Shown here piece by piece: positions 37,266-46,800 of a stretch of 64,000 nucleotides of DNA (position 1 is the first letter of the stretch; every line of letters begins with the position of its first letter). This stretch comes from JAGQPD01 sp020426865 (GTDB taxonomy: Bacteria; Planctomycetota; Planctomycetia; Pirellulales; Pirellulaceae), in the NCBI GenBank assembly GCA_041399065.1, contig JAWKTN010000011.1:124001-188000 (forward strand). Direction: 5' to 3'. The position numbers and the translations under genes are program-made. Below the pieces are notes generated by a model. The model made no database searches. It was not told the DNA's origin and worked only from the letters and a program-made list of their open reading frames with translations.

Positions 37266-38048
37266 ATGAAAACAACTTGGAATCGCCCCTGGATAGCGGC
37301 AACCGTCGTCACCGTGTTGGGTTTAGGCTTATGCGAGGACAATTGCCAGGCGGATTCGATCAGCGTCAATTTCTGGCGAACCGACGCGGGTAACGTCAGC
37401 AACAACACGGTCGAGGCGGGAGAGGTAGCGGGAGTCGTTCCGGTTGATGGCCAGTTTTGGAACAATATCGGAGTTGGAGCTGGCAACGTCGCCCCGGCCA
37501 CCTTCAGCGAAACTCTTTTGGATGACGGCGGAAGTGCGGCAGCGACGATCGAATCGACGCTCAGCAGCGCTTTTGTAGGCTTCAGCGGCGCCGCCAGCGC
37601 ACCAGACGATACCGGCGACCGCAATATGATGTCGTCCTACATCAGCTGGGACGTTGCCACCGACGGGACGGCGCCGGACGATACCGGCAACATCACCGTC
37701 TCCGGGCTCGGGCCAGCGTACACGTCACAAGGATACGATGTCTACCTCTATGGTGACGCCGATGTCAACAATCGGACGTTCACGATCTCGATCGGCGGGC
37801 AAACCAATACGTTGGTCGACGATGCCACCTATGACGGTACGTTGACGCTGGCGGACGGCGTGGGCGGTGACAACGAAAACTACACCGTTTTTCGCGGTTT
37901 GACTTCCCCGAGCTTTTCGATCGAAATGGATTCGAGTGTGGGTCGCGGAGCGGTCAACGGGATGCAAATCGTATCGGTACCGGAGCCAGCGGCGGCTTTG
38001 ATCCTGTTAGTGTTGATGCCGGTGATTGCGTCGTGCCGTCGGTCGTAA
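37266..38048 (+). CDS. PEP-CTERM-anchored secreted protein, unknown function
   Basis: The 260-aa protein has a signal peptide (RPWIAATVVTVLGLGLCEDN) and a glycine-, aspartate- and threonine-rich beta body. The C-terminal sorting signal is VPEPAAALILLVLMPVIAS followed by CRRS. It is likely processed by an exosortase that is not in this window. No catalytic motif is seen. GGGAGGTG lies 6 bases before ATG 37266. It may be co-expressed with the sulfatase that follows. Confidence 0.82.
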   Translation: MKTTWNRPWIAATVVTVLGLGLCEDNCQADSISVNFWRTDAGNVSNNTVEAGEVAGVVPVDGQFWNNIGVGAGNVAPATFSETLLDDGGSAAATIESTLSSAFVGFSGAASAPDDTGDRNMMSSYISWDVATDGTAPDDTGNITVSGLGPAYTSQGYDVYLYGDADVNNRTFTISIGGQTNTLVDDATYDGTLTLADGVGGDNENYTVFRGLTSPSFSIEMDSSVGRGAVNGMQIVSVPEPAAALILLVLMPVIASCRRS

Positions 38049-38180
38049 ACCCCTTTTTCCCAAGAACCTCCCCGCTTCGGCTTTGGGTTTAGGGAAAGCC
38101 ACGATGGTGTCTTCTCACTCGAGCCGATTGGCCATTCGCATCACCTGCCCCACACGCAATAACGTATTCACGGAATCGAT

Positions 38181-40169
38181 ATGAATTGTTGCCTAGCGTT
38201 GTTCACACGCGGCCTTCGGCGGAACGGGGTGGCGTTGTGTGCGGTGATGCTTTCTGCCGCGATAAGTGTCGGATGGACAGACGGTTGCGTGGCGCAACAG
38301 CCGAACGTTGTGCTATTCCTTGTTGATGATATGGGGTGGCAGGACACGTCGGTTCCATTTCATACGGAACGGACCGTTTGGAATGACATTTACAACACGC
38401 CGAACATGCAGCGGCTGGCAGCGCAGGGGATGCGTTTTTCCAGCGCCTACGCGGCCAGTCCGGTGTGCAGTCCCACTCGGACCAGCATCATGACCGGGCT
38501 GAATCCGGCCCGGTCGCGAATTACGGACTGGATCGGCCATGGCATCTCGCAGAATTCTCTCGTACGTTCACCCGCTTGGCGGGCGACGGGCATTCAGCCG
38601 CGTGACGGCATCACCACATTGCCCACGATCCTGCGAGGAGAAGGTTACCGTACGGTTCACGTAGGCAAGGCTCATTTTGGTGCCAGTGGCACGGCGGGGG
38701 CGAACCCAACAAATATCGGTTTCGATATCAATCGCGGTGGCAGCCATATCGGCAGCCCCAACGGTAGCGGAACGGCTGGTGCCTATTTCGGTCCTTTTTC
38801 CGCGTCGACGATGCCCAACCTTGGCGCGTACGGTCAAGGGGATTACCTCACCGACGCACTTACCAACGAAGCGATTACGATCATCGATCAAGCCGTTGCC
38901 GACGGCGTTCCGTTCTTTCTCAACCTCGCACACTACGCGGTACATTCGCCGATTAACGGGCAAGGCGATACCGATTTCGTCGGCAATTACCAGGCCGCCG
39001 GTCGCCCCAATCCCGAGGATGACTACGCGGCCATGTTGGCCTCGATGGACACCAGCCTGGGTGCGGTGCTCGATAACCTTGAACAGGAGGGCGTGGCCGA
39101 TAAAACGATTGTCATTTTCATGTCGGACAATGGCGGGCTATCACGACTGGCCCGGTTCAACGGTGGGACGCGGACCGTCCAAACGTTGGACGGGCAAGCC
39201 GTCGAGATCAATTACTTGGTTGACAACCACAATCGTCCCATCCGCAGCGGCAAGGGGTCGGCGTATGAGGGGGGCGTGCGCGTTCCGATGATCGTCGCGT
39301 GGGCCGGCCAGGAGCCCGGCGCTGCGCCATTGCACGCGGATCTGCCGATCGCCGTCAATGCGGTTTCCGATGTCCCCGTGATTAGCGATGATCTGTTTAC
39401 AACGATCCTATCGATGGCACATGTCGACGATCTGGAGCAATACACACATGAGAATGGCAATCGAATCATCGACGGAAATGATCTGACGCCTTTGTTAACT
39501 GGCCAGGCATTCACGCGCGAAGGACACCTCGTATTCCACTATCCTCATCAATGGACCGGCGACATCAATGTCACGGCAGGAGTGGAACCGTTCAGCGGCC
39601 TCCGCAGTGGTGACTATCGCTTAACGTATTTTTACGGCGACGGACTGGCCGATGGCATGGGAACCGATCCTCGTGTTGAAGTGTATGACCTGGTGCAAGA
39701 CTTGGGCGAGTCGACCAACCTGCGCGACTCGCATCCGAACCTCACTCGCCGGTTGATGAACGAGCTCGTACAGTATTTGCTGGACGTCGATGCTCAGGTA
39801 CCTGTGAATCGCGAGACGAATTCACCGGCCGAATTGCCCGAGATCGTTGATCATGTCATTGGTGACATGACCGGCGACGCTTTTGTGAAGCTCGACGATT
39901 GGCTGGCGTTTCGAGCAGTCTTGAACACAACAATCGCCGCAGCAACCAGGTTGGAAGCAGAATCGCAAGGCGATTGGAACTTCGATCTCCGCGTCGACCG
40001 AGAGGACTTTCTTGTTTTCAAGGCGGCCTTCGAAGAGGCCAACGGCGCTGGGAGCTTTGCCCAAGCCTCGGCCACCGTCCCTGAACCCTCTAGCTGCGGA
40101 TGGCTAATGGTGGCAATGGTGACGCTCGCGTGGCGAAAAAGACGGGGCCCGGCCCTCGTGGGGAGGTGA
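38181..40169 (+). CDS. Sulfatase with dockerin-like region and PEP-CTERM tail
   Basis: The 662-aa secreted enzyme has a signal peptide ending near CVAQQ. The sulfatase core has VVLFLVDDMGWQDTS, the canonical formylglycine motif CSPTR (Cys96), VHVGKAHFG, MSDNGGLSR and YEGGVRVPMIVAWAG. After residue ~550 comes a dockerin/EF-hand-like segment (DMTGDAFVKLDDWLAFRAV; DWNFDLRVDREDFLVFKAAF). The tail VPEPSSCGWLMVAMVTLAW plus RKRRG is a PEP-CTERM signal. It would hydrolyse sulfate esters, probably of an algal or self-made glycan, at the cell surface. The motif here is standard, unlike the sulfatase at 29936. Confidence 0.9.
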   Translation: MNCCLALFTRGLRRNGVALCAVMLSAAISVGWTDGCVAQQPNVVLFLVDDMGWQDTSVPFHTERTVWNDIYNTPNMQRLAAQGMRFSSAYAASPVCSPTRTSIMTGLNPARSRITDWIGHGISQNSLVRSPAWRATGIQPRDGITTLPTILRGEGYRTVHVGKAHFGASGTAGANPTNIGFDINRGGSHIGSPNGSGTAGAYFGPFSASTMPNLGAYGQGDYLTDALTNEAITIIDQAVADGVPFFLNLAHYAVHSPINGQGDTDFVGNYQAAGRPNPEDDYAAMLASMDTSLGAVLDNLEQEGVADKTIVIFMSDNGGLSRLARFNGGTRTVQTLDGQAVEINYLVDNHNRPIRSGKGSAYEGGVRVPMIVAWAGQEPGAAPLHADLPIAVNAVSDVPVISDDLFTTILSMAHVDDLEQYTHENGNRIIDGNDLTPLLTGQAFTREGHLVFHYPHQWTGDINVTAGVEPFSGLRSGDYRLTYFYGDGLADGMGTDPRVEVYDLVQDLGESTNLRDSHPNLTRRLMNELVQYLLDVDAQVPVNRETNSPAELPEIVDHVIGDMTGDAFVKLDDWLAFRAVLNTTIAAATRLEAESQGDWNFDLRVDREDFLVFKAAFEEANGAGSFAQASATVPEPSSCGWLMVAMVTLAWRKRRGPALVGR

Positions 40170-40177
40170 CCAAGTCG

Positions 40178-40651
40178 TTAATCAACGACGCCACGGTCTC
40201 TGAAAAATGCCTCGCCATACCAAGTCGCGATGGCTGCTTCCTGAGTGCGAGCGCGAATGACGAACGCGATGCCTTTGTCGACGAGTGCTTCTTGAGCCTT
40301 CTCAAGCTCCAGTTCGTTAAGTTTCCCACTGTCGGTCGCGTGACATAACCCCGCTGCGTTCTGAGCAAATCCTGCGTAATCTGTAATCAGTCCGCAGTCC
40401 TCCGCCTCCAGTTGCTCGACACGCACGGTCATGTCATCGTCTTCGGCTGTTATCTCTTGATATAGACGTTGGTGTGCCGACTGCACCGAACTCTCCAATG
40501 ATTCCCCGACATCCTCTGCCGCCTGCCGAACATTAGCCGCCCACGACGCCAACTCACCAGGTACGACCGGCGATTCTAGACTTGTCTCCAGGTCCCTCAG
40601 CAATCGGTTGTAGCGATCGACCGCACGACTGTCGCGTCCAGGTTCGGTCAT
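40178..40651 (-). CDS. Hypothetical helical protein
   Basis: The 157-aa acidic, mostly helical protein starts MTEPGRDSRAVDRYNRLLRD and has GGGAGG 9 bases upstream of ATG 40651, better than the longer frame. It has no signal peptide or recognisable domain. Heptad-like leucine spacing around LYQEITAEDDDMTVRVEQLE suggests a coiled segment. It converges on the sulfatase gene with an 8-base gap. Confidence 0.6.
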   Translation of the reverse strand: MTEPGRDSRAVDRYNRLLRDLETSLESPVVPGELASWAANVRQAAEDVGESLESSVQSAHQRLYQEITAEDDDMTVRVEQLEAEDCGLITDYAGFAQNAAGLCHATDSGKLNELELEKAQEALVDKGIAFVIRARTQEAAIATWYGEAFFRDRGVVD

Positions 40652-41162
40652 GTTCCTGTGCCTCCCGATTAGTGCCCTGGCAATCAAGCCCCCCGTGAAA
40701 AGGTAGTGGGCTCCGCTGATCATCGACGCAAGCGGCATGCCAGCGGCGAATGGCAGTCTCTAACCGCGATTTCAGGAATTCCGGGACCGGCGATTGCGAT
40801 ACGGTTGGTCGATCACCGTCCCGTCCGGTCGCCCAGCCACCAGGACGCCCGAGAGACGCGCGACACCCTCGTTTCCCCCAAAAAAACGACGGACCCATTG
40901 CGGGCAACGTCATCGAGTGTTGGTTGAGCAGCTAGTCATTTTGGGGATTTGTGTACCCCTCGCTTGAGGGGAGTGAAGCCGACAGTATAATGCGCTGATG
41001 TGGTCAAGCGATCATCGCGAGACGATCGATGGTAGCGGGAATTTTCTTTGTCGGTTCCCGCCGTTTTCGCGGTGACGACTAGGTTGCTCGTCGTCGTCGA
41101 CAACTTTGCGCGGCACGACGACGGCGAACGTCCGGCCGAGGGCCCCATGGCTTGACTCGCAA
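40652..41162. other. Gene-poor stretch
   Basis: About 500 bases without a supportable gene. Open frames here lack ribosome sites and homology-like motifs. It leads into a PEP-CTERM relic, so it may hold decayed upstream coding sequence. Confidence 0.4.
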
Positions 41163-41325
41163 GCTGGTACTGTCGGCGATACCGACGGCAACGATTTCGT
41201 TTTCTGGCAACAACAATTTGGCAGTGCCGCATCCGTCGCCGCGTCGAACGTTGTTCCCGAACCGTCGACAGCCGGAATCTCCATGCTCGCGATTGCCGCG
41301 GTATTGATTCGCCGCAACTCCCTAT
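41163..41325 (+). pseudogene. C-terminal relic of a dockerin/PEP-CTERM protein
   Basis: The frame reads GTVGDTDGNDFVFWQQQFGS, then VVPEPSTAGISMLAIAAVLI and RRNSLWG. This is the common planctomycete ending: last dockerin-like loop, VPEP motif, hydrophobic helix, basic tail. No start, signal peptide or body is found upstream, and the dockerin repeat is contracted, so this is a leftover of a deleted gene. Confidence 0.65.
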
Positions 41326-41330
41326 GGGGG

Positions 41331-41600
41331 CTAAGGGGCGGAAGCGGGACTGACGCCGTCGGCGCAACACGGGGCACTTGCCAACACGGCCTCCATCGAG
41401 AGGTCTCGATCAACCCACGGCCCAGCTGCTGCCGAGTGGCAGACGCAGGCGGGATAGGGGGTCAGCGGCAGCGGTGCCGGGGGGAAATAGTGACAGTTAA
41501 TATGACAACCTGAATAGCAGTGAGCGGCCGAGGAACAGCCCGCGACACTCAGCAGCACGAATGCCAACGTTGCCGCCAGGAACGTGGATACGAAAGTCAT
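41331..41600 (-). CDS. Small Cys/His-rich lipoprotein of the metal-efflux locus
   Basis: The 89-aa protein begins with a lipoprotein signal (TFVSTFLAATLAFVLLSVAGC). After the lipidated Cys come several Cys and His residues (CYSGCHINCHYFPP; PACVCHSAA), suggesting metal binding at the membrane. ATG 41600 has GAGGGAG 8 bases upstream; an ATG at 41627 is the alternative. It is last in the minus-strand efflux operon, 33 bases after the TolC-like stop. Confidence 0.6.
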   Translation of the reverse strand: MTFVSTFLAATLAFVLLSVAGCSSAAHCYSGCHINCHYFPPAPLPLTPYPACVCHSAAAGPWVDRDLSMEAVLASAPCCADGVSPASAP

Positions 41601-41633
41601 CTTGCGGACTCCCTCTTTGGCGTCCATGCCAAT

Positions 41634-43076
41634 TCATTCTTCCGGGGACGATTCGGGCGTACGGGGAGACAGTTCGTCATGCGGGGCAGGAAGCTCTTGA
41701 TCGAATTCCGTACCAAGCATCGTGCCAACGACGTTTTCTAGCTCCGCCATCGTCTGACGCAAGTTGGACTCAAGTCTCAGTCGTGAGAGCTCAGATCGCA
41801 GTAACTGCTTCCAGTTGTCGATTAGTTGCAGAAAGTCGACTTTGCCGACGATGTATGCCTGGCTGGAGACTTCCAGCGTTTGCCGTGCCTTCGGCAGAAT
41901 ATCCTCGCGGAATAAGCCCAGCATTTCACGCTGGCTGCGTGCCTTGGCGAATAGACTTGTCACCTCCTCGAGCGTATTGTCGCGTAGGGAATCGTATGCA
42001 CGGGCTGAGGCAACAGCCTTCGCCTCTGCCGACCGGACCGCCGCGTCAATTCGGTGGCGGTAGATTGGCAAATTGCTTCCAACGCTCAAGAGGACTGCGT
42101 CGCTACCGCTGGCGACGGGACTGAGGCCGGCCCCTGCTACTTCAATCCACGTGGCACCGAGTGTCACGTCCGGCTTGTATTCCAGGTTGGCCACGTCAAC
42201 GGCCAATCGGTCGCGATGGACTTCTGCAAGCTTTGCGTGAAGCTCCGGTCGTGCTTGTACCGCCTGGGCCTGTAGAAAATCAAGGTCGGCCGGCACGTTC
42301 TCGGGTGGCAACGTGTCCAATGCCGCGAGTCGCGATTGGGGTCCGATATGCAACAGCCTGCCCAATCGCGCGCGGGCGACGTCCAGTTGCTGACGTAGAT
42401 TGGTCAGCTCATTCTCTGTTGTGGATATTTCCAGTTCAGCCCGCAACACGTCCTGCTGACTCGTGCCGCCAGTCTTGTACCGCGTGGTTGCTACGTCGCG
42501 AATGTCTCCCAGCAACTCCTGCTCTTCTTCCGTGACGACAATCGCCTGTTGGACGAAATAGAGTTCGTAGTACGCGTGTTTTACGTTCGCAATCACATCC
42601 AGCTCTTTCGCCGCCAAATGGGCTCGCAGCACATTGGTCTGTGCTTCCGCCACACAGGCTCGGGCGTCCAGTTTGCCGTACCACGGCAACTTCTGCGATG
42701 CGGCAAGCATTACCTCTTGTTTGCCGGCGGCTGTTTCGACGGGAGATGGCTGCACCGTCACGTTCCACGTCGGATCTTGGAGGCTGGCCACCACCGGCAC
42801 CTGCAGCGCCTGGGCTTCGACGTTCTTGCGAGCTGCCTGGACCTCTGGATTCTGCTCGAGTGCCACTTGAATGTATTCGTCGACCGAGTGTGGCCCCTCC
42901 CATGCCAGGCTCGTCGGCGTGACAACTTCTCGGTCGATGCCGGCAGGCTGACAATATGCATGACGAACCGCGCTCGCAACGGCAGCGAATTCGGTGTCGT
43001 GGACTCGCTTTGGCATCCGACACGCCGTACCGGTCAGCACGAGCGTAATCAGGCACAAAGCGAGTCGTTGTGTCAT
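41634..43076 (-). CDS. TolC-family outer-membrane efflux lipoprotein (CusC-like)
   Basis: The 480-aa protein has a lipoprotein leader (MTQRLALCLITLVLTGTAC). It has the two long helical repeats of outer-membrane efflux proteins: LEQNPEVQAARKNVEAQALQ with YELYFVQQAIVVTEEEQELL, and AKLAEVHRDRLAVDVANLEY with DILPKARQTLEVSSQAYIVG. It would form the trimeric channel for the CusA/CusB-like pump encoded upstream. ATG 43076 is chosen because GGGGGTG lies 7 bases upstream and the lipobox spacing fits. A 214-base gap with repeats separates it from cusA. Confidence 0.87.
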   Translation of the reverse strand: MTQRLALCLITLVLTGTACRMPKRVHDTEFAAVASAVRHAYCQPAGIDREVVTPTSLAWEGPHSVDEYIQVALEQNPEVQAARKNVEAQALQVPVVASLQDPTWNVTVQPSPVETAAGKQEVMLAASQKLPWYGKLDARACVAEAQTNVLRAHLAAKELDVIANVKHAYYELYFVQQAIVVTEEEQELLGDIRDVATTRYKTGGTSQQDVLRAELEISTTENELTNLRQQLDVARARLGRLLHIGPQSRLAALDTLPPENVPADLDFLQAQAVQARPELHAKLAEVHRDRLAVDVANLEYKPDVTLGATWIEVAGAGLSPVASGSDAVLLSVGSNLPIYRHRIDAAVRSAEAKAVASARAYDSLRDNTLEEVTSLFAKARSQREMLGLFREDILPKARQTLEVSSQAYIVGKVDFLQLIDNWKQLLRSELSRLRLESNLRQTMAELENVVGTMLGTEFDQELPAPHDELSPRTPESSPEE

Positions 43077-43148
43077 GATTGACACCCCCGGCATGACGTG
43101 GTTGGTAGATCGTTACGCCAATCAGTATCGGTCAAATCCCTACAGTCG

Positions 43149-43228
43149 TAGCGGCCGGAGACTACGAATCATCCGGGATTGCCGGCGACGGATGCCGGGT
43201 TGTAACGATTGCCAAATTGTAACGATTA
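43149..43228 (-). promoter_or_regulatory. Repeat-bearing control region upstream of the TolC-like gene
   Basis: The gap after the CusA-like gene holds TTGTAACGATT twice (43200-43210 and 43218-43228, 18 bases apart) and the 12-mer TAGCGGCCGGAG (43149-43160). That 12-mer recurs at 48809-48820, upstream of the CusB-like gene. The arrangement looks like shared operator sites; the regulator is not encoded nearby. Confidence 0.4.
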
Positions 43229-43290
43229 TTCTGGTTCGTCCGAAAACAGAGATTTCTACCGGATAACACGAAAAGTCTTAGCATCCGCAA

Positions 43291-46200
43291 TCATGCGGCA
43301 ACAAAACCCTCTCTGGCGTCAGGCGATGAATGATCACCGTCTGACATGTGCAGTAATTCGTCGTGTAGCCCAGCACGCAATTTAAATTCCATGTACGCGC
43401 AATAGACAGTTGGAACTACGAATGTCGTGAACGGCTCGATGAGCATGCCCCCAAACACCGGAATCGCCATCGCGCGAGCAACGTCGGCGCCGCGTCCCGA
43501 CGACAGCAGGACCGGTACGAGTGCCGCGATTGTGGTGATCGTCGTCATCACACACGGGCGGATGCGTTTGAGACCTGCTTCATAGATCTCCTGCCGAAGT
43601 TCCTCAACGCGATCAATCCGACGACGTTTCAGTCGTTCGTGGATGTAGCTCGCCATCACGATGCCGTCATCCGCGGCCAGACCGGCCAAGGCAATAAAGC
43701 CGACCCAGACAGCCGTATTCAGTTCCACGCCCATCGTCGCGATCGCAATCATCCCGCCCGCACACGAAATTGGGATGCCGGAAAACACCACCAGCGAGAT
43801 CGGCAGATTTCGGAAATGCAGATAATGCAGGAGCAGGTTGATGAGGAACACACTCGGCAAAATCCACATCAACCGACGATTCGCCTCGAGCTGATTTTGG
43901 AACGAGCCGACCGCTTGAAGTTCGAAGTTGCCGGCGGGAAACGACAATTCTCCTGATGCTCGTGCTCCGCTCAGTGCATCCATTATGGATTGCACGGTCT
44001 CCAGGTCCCCGGCCACGCCGGACGGTGAAAACATGACATGCGCCACCAACCGAGAATCCTCGCTACTGATCGTGCCGGGGCCCCACGTCGTCGAAACACC
44101 CGCCAACGTTCCCAGAGGAACAACCTCTCCGGTCGGCGTTACGACAGAAACCTGGCGAAGTTGCTCGAGTCGCTGACGCACGTCGCGATTGAATCGTACT
44201 TGAATCGCGTAACGCTCTCGACCTTCCACGGTCGTCGTGACGTCGACGCCTCCCAGGCCAGCGGACACAATTTGATTGACCATCATCGTCGTCATCCCGA
44301 ACCGTGCGGCCTCCTCGCGGTCGACTTCAAATTCATAGTACGGTTTCCCCAGCACGATATCCGGATTCACCGTGCCAGGATTGACTAGCGGGTGCTTCTT
44401 CAATTGATCAGCAATCGCGATCGACGCCTTAGAGAGGCCTTGCAGCGAATCGCCATACACCCGAACCGCCATCGATGCCTTGATGCCGGCCTGCAACATG
44501 ACGATGCGTCCTTCAATCGGTTGCAACGGCGCGGCCGGTGTGACACCGGGAAGCGTAGCAGCAGTATTGATCTCATCCCAAAGACCTTTTTCTGTGATCC
44601 CGGGTCGCCACTCGCTGCGCGGCTTGAGCATCACGTAGGTCTCCACCATTGCCGCCGGAGCCGGATCGAGCGCCGAGTCGACTCGCCCGATCTTGCCCAT
44701 AACGTTTGCTACCTCTGGAATCTGTTTGATGAGCAGATCCTGCGTCTGCAGTACCTCCATGGCTTGGTCAAAATTGGCCGCCGGATACAAGCTGGGCATG
44801 TAGAACCAGCTTCCTTCGTCGAGTGCGATCCAATCATCCGACTTCAATCCGGTAAACGCATGCTTGGCAGTCACGTATCCCGGTACATTATTGAGGTTGG
44901 CCCCGCAGAACGAAGCGAACGACTCCAGCGGCCGGAGGACCACGGGGAGTCCGATCCACGCCCCCAATCCCAGGACGAAGATCGTTGCTGGAAACGACAA
45001 CATCAGGGCCTTATGTTCCAGCGCGAGTCGCAGTCGGCCGGCATAGAGAAACCGTACGAATCGGCTCGCCGGGTTCTCTTGCATGGACCGAATCCTTTCA
45101 CGCATCATCCACCAACCTGCCGCAAACCCCGACAGCGCTGCCACGATGCTGGACCATATCGGTGGCAGCGGCGACCAACGTGCGATCTGTTCGTGCCAGA
45201 CCAACAGGCACATTCCCCCCAGCAAGGCCGCCACAATCGTGGCGACAATTAACCCCGTGACACGTGAGTATCGGGCGGACTTCAGGAAGACCCTCGCGAG
45301 AACGGGCACAACCGCAACGGCCACGATGAGACTTGCGGCCAACGCAAAGGTCTTCGTCCAGGCAAGCGGGGCAAAAAGTTTGTGGTCACGTCCGGTAAGG
45401 AAAAACACTGGCAGAAAACTGACGATGGTCGTACTCACGGCGGTCATTACCGCGGGAACCACTTCGGCGGCCGAGTCGCGAATGACTGCCAGCCGGCGTT
45501 GTGCTCCACCCGGCGATCCCGCACTTTCCCAGTCGGCAAGTGAATCGTAGACGTTTTCCAGCACAATGATCCCCATATCAACCATCGTGCCGATCGCTAT
45601 CGCGATTCCCGCAAGGGACATGATATTGGCGTCGACGCCGAACAGTTTCATCGCCGCAAAAGACATCAACACCGCCATCGGCAATGTAATTGCGATCATG
45701 ATGCTGGCGCGGACATGGAGCAGGAAGAGCACGACGACGACGATCGTGATGATCGTCTCCTGGCTGAGCGCTTCGGTCAGTGTGGCGACCGTTTCGTCGA
45801 TTAGCAACGTGCGATCGTAGATTCCGTGTATCTTGATCCCGCCCAATTCCGACTCCAACGAATCAATCTTCGCCTTCACCCGCTGAATCACTTCCCGAGG
45901 GTTTTCACCGTACCGCATCACGACGACACCCCCGACTGCCTCTCGGCCATTGAGATCCAGTGCACCACGACGAAACGCGGGGCCAATCTGCACCTGTGCT
46001 ATGTCGCGGACGCGAATCGGTATGTTTTCACGTGTAAGGATGACCGTGCTCTTGATCTGCTCAATAGTCTCCGATTCCGTCTTTCCCGACCCAATAAAGC
46101 CCTTCCCGCGAACAATGAATTCCATTCCACTGGTTTCGACTGTCTTGGCACCCACGTCGATGTTGGACGCCTTGACCGCGTCGATGACATGCCCTAACGG

Positions 46201-46800
46201 AATGTTGTGGTACCGTAGCTTGTCCGGGTCGACTTCAATCTGGTATTGCTTGACATACCCTCCAATCGACGCCACTTCCGCCACACCATCGACCGATTGT
46301 AACGCGTATTTGACGAAGAAGTCCTGCCTGGAACGCAGCACAGCAAGGTCCATCCCAGGTGGCGGTTCCAAGACGTAATAATAGATCTGCCCTAGTGCCG
46401 TGGCATCGGGTGCCAACGTGGGAGTCACTCCCGCCGGTAACGTGCCTGATACCGTCGTCAATTGCTCCGCGACACGCGAACGTGCCCAATAAAAATCGAC
46501 GTTGTCGTCGAAGGTCACTTGGACAAAACTAAAACCAAACATGCTCTTGGCACGAACATTCTTGGCACCTGGGACTGCCTGCAAGGCGACTGAAAGTGGG
46601 TAAGTGATCTGATCTTCCATGTCCTTCGGAGAACGACCTGGCCATTCCGTGAGTACAATGACCTGGTTCTCGCCGACGTTCGGAATCGCGTCGAGCGGAA
46701 CATGGTATGTCGCGTACCAACCATATCCAATCGTCGCCAGCGAGACTAGCAGGACTATCAGCCATTCACGCGTACAGAAGCCGAGGATGCGCTGGATCAT
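43291..46800 (-). CDS. cusA: Heavy-metal efflux RND transporter (CusA/CzcA family)
   Basis: The 1169-aa pump has the RND plan: an N-terminal helix, a large periplasmic domain (VILTEWPGRSPKDMEDQITYPL), a helix bundle with the proton-relay region GIAIAIGTMVDMGIIVLENVY, a second periplasmic half and a final bundle (GFIALAGLAADDGIVMASYIHERL; RIRPCVMTTITTIAALVPVL). VDMG followed by IIVLEN and the N-terminal VPLDAIPNVGENQVIV are typical of the metal (HME) subfamily. The metal, Cu/Ag or Zn/Co/Cd, is not certain; a ~130-residue helical insert occurs between the first two bundle segments. Its ATG overlaps the CusB-like stop by four bases (ATGA), implying translational coupling. Confidence 0.92.
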   Translation of the reverse strand: MIQRILGFCTREWLIVLLVSLATIGYGWYATYHVPLDAIPNVGENQVIVLTEWPGRSPKDMEDQITYPLSVALQAVPGAKNVRAKSMFGFSFVQVTFDDNVDFYWARSRVAEQLTTVSGTLPAGVTPTLAPDATALGQIYYYVLEPPPGMDLAVLRSRQDFFVKYALQSVDGVAEVASIGGYVKQYQIEVDPDKLRYHNIPLGHVIDAVKASNIDVGAKTVETSGMEFIVRGKGFIGSGKTESETIEQIKSTVILTRENIPIRVRDIAQVQIGPAFRRGALDLNGREAVGGVVVMRYGENPREVIQRVKAKIDSLESELGGIKIHGIYDRTLLIDETVATLTEALSQETIITIVVVVLFLLHVRASIMIAITLPMAVLMSFAAMKLFGVDANIMSLAGIAIAIGTMVDMGIIVLENVYDSLADWESAGSPGGAQRRLAVIRDSAAEVVPAVMTAVSTTIVSFLPVFFLTGRDHKLFAPLAWTKTFALAASLIVAVAVVPVLARVFLKSARYSRVTGLIVATIVAALLGGMCLLVWHEQIARWSPLPPIWSSIVAALSGFAAGWWMMRERIRSMQENPASRFVRFLYAGRLRLALEHKALMLSFPATIFVLGLGAWIGLPVVLRPLESFASFCGANLNNVPGYVTAKHAFTGLKSDDWIALDEGSWFYMPSLYPAANFDQAMEVLQTQDLLIKQIPEVANVMGKIGRVDSALDPAPAAMVETYVMLKPRSEWRPGITEKGLWDEINTAATLPGVTPAAPLQPIEGRIVMLQAGIKASMAVRVYGDSLQGLSKASIAIADQLKKHPLVNPGTVNPDIVLGKPYYEFEVDREEAARFGMTTMMVNQIVSAGLGGVDVTTTVEGRERYAIQVRFNRDVRQRLEQLRQVSVVTPTGEVVPLGTLAGVSTTWGPGTISSEDSRLVAHVMFSPSGVAGDLETVQSIMDALSGARASGELSFPAGNFELQAVGSFQNQLEANRRLMWILPSVFLINLLLHYLHFRNLPISLVVFSGIPISCAGGMIAIATMGVELNTAVWVGFIALAGLAADDGIVMASYIHERLKRRRIDRVEELRQEIYEAGLKRIRPCVMTTITTIAALVPVLLSSGRGADVARAMAIPVFGGMLIEPFTTFVVPTVYCAYMEFKLRAGLHDELLHMSDGDHSSPDAREGFVAA

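Noticed and set aside
40554..40913. Minus-strand frame in the gene-poor stretch as a transposase fragment
   Set aside because: No REP-associated or IS transposase motif (for example a catalytic HxH or DDE) could be found.
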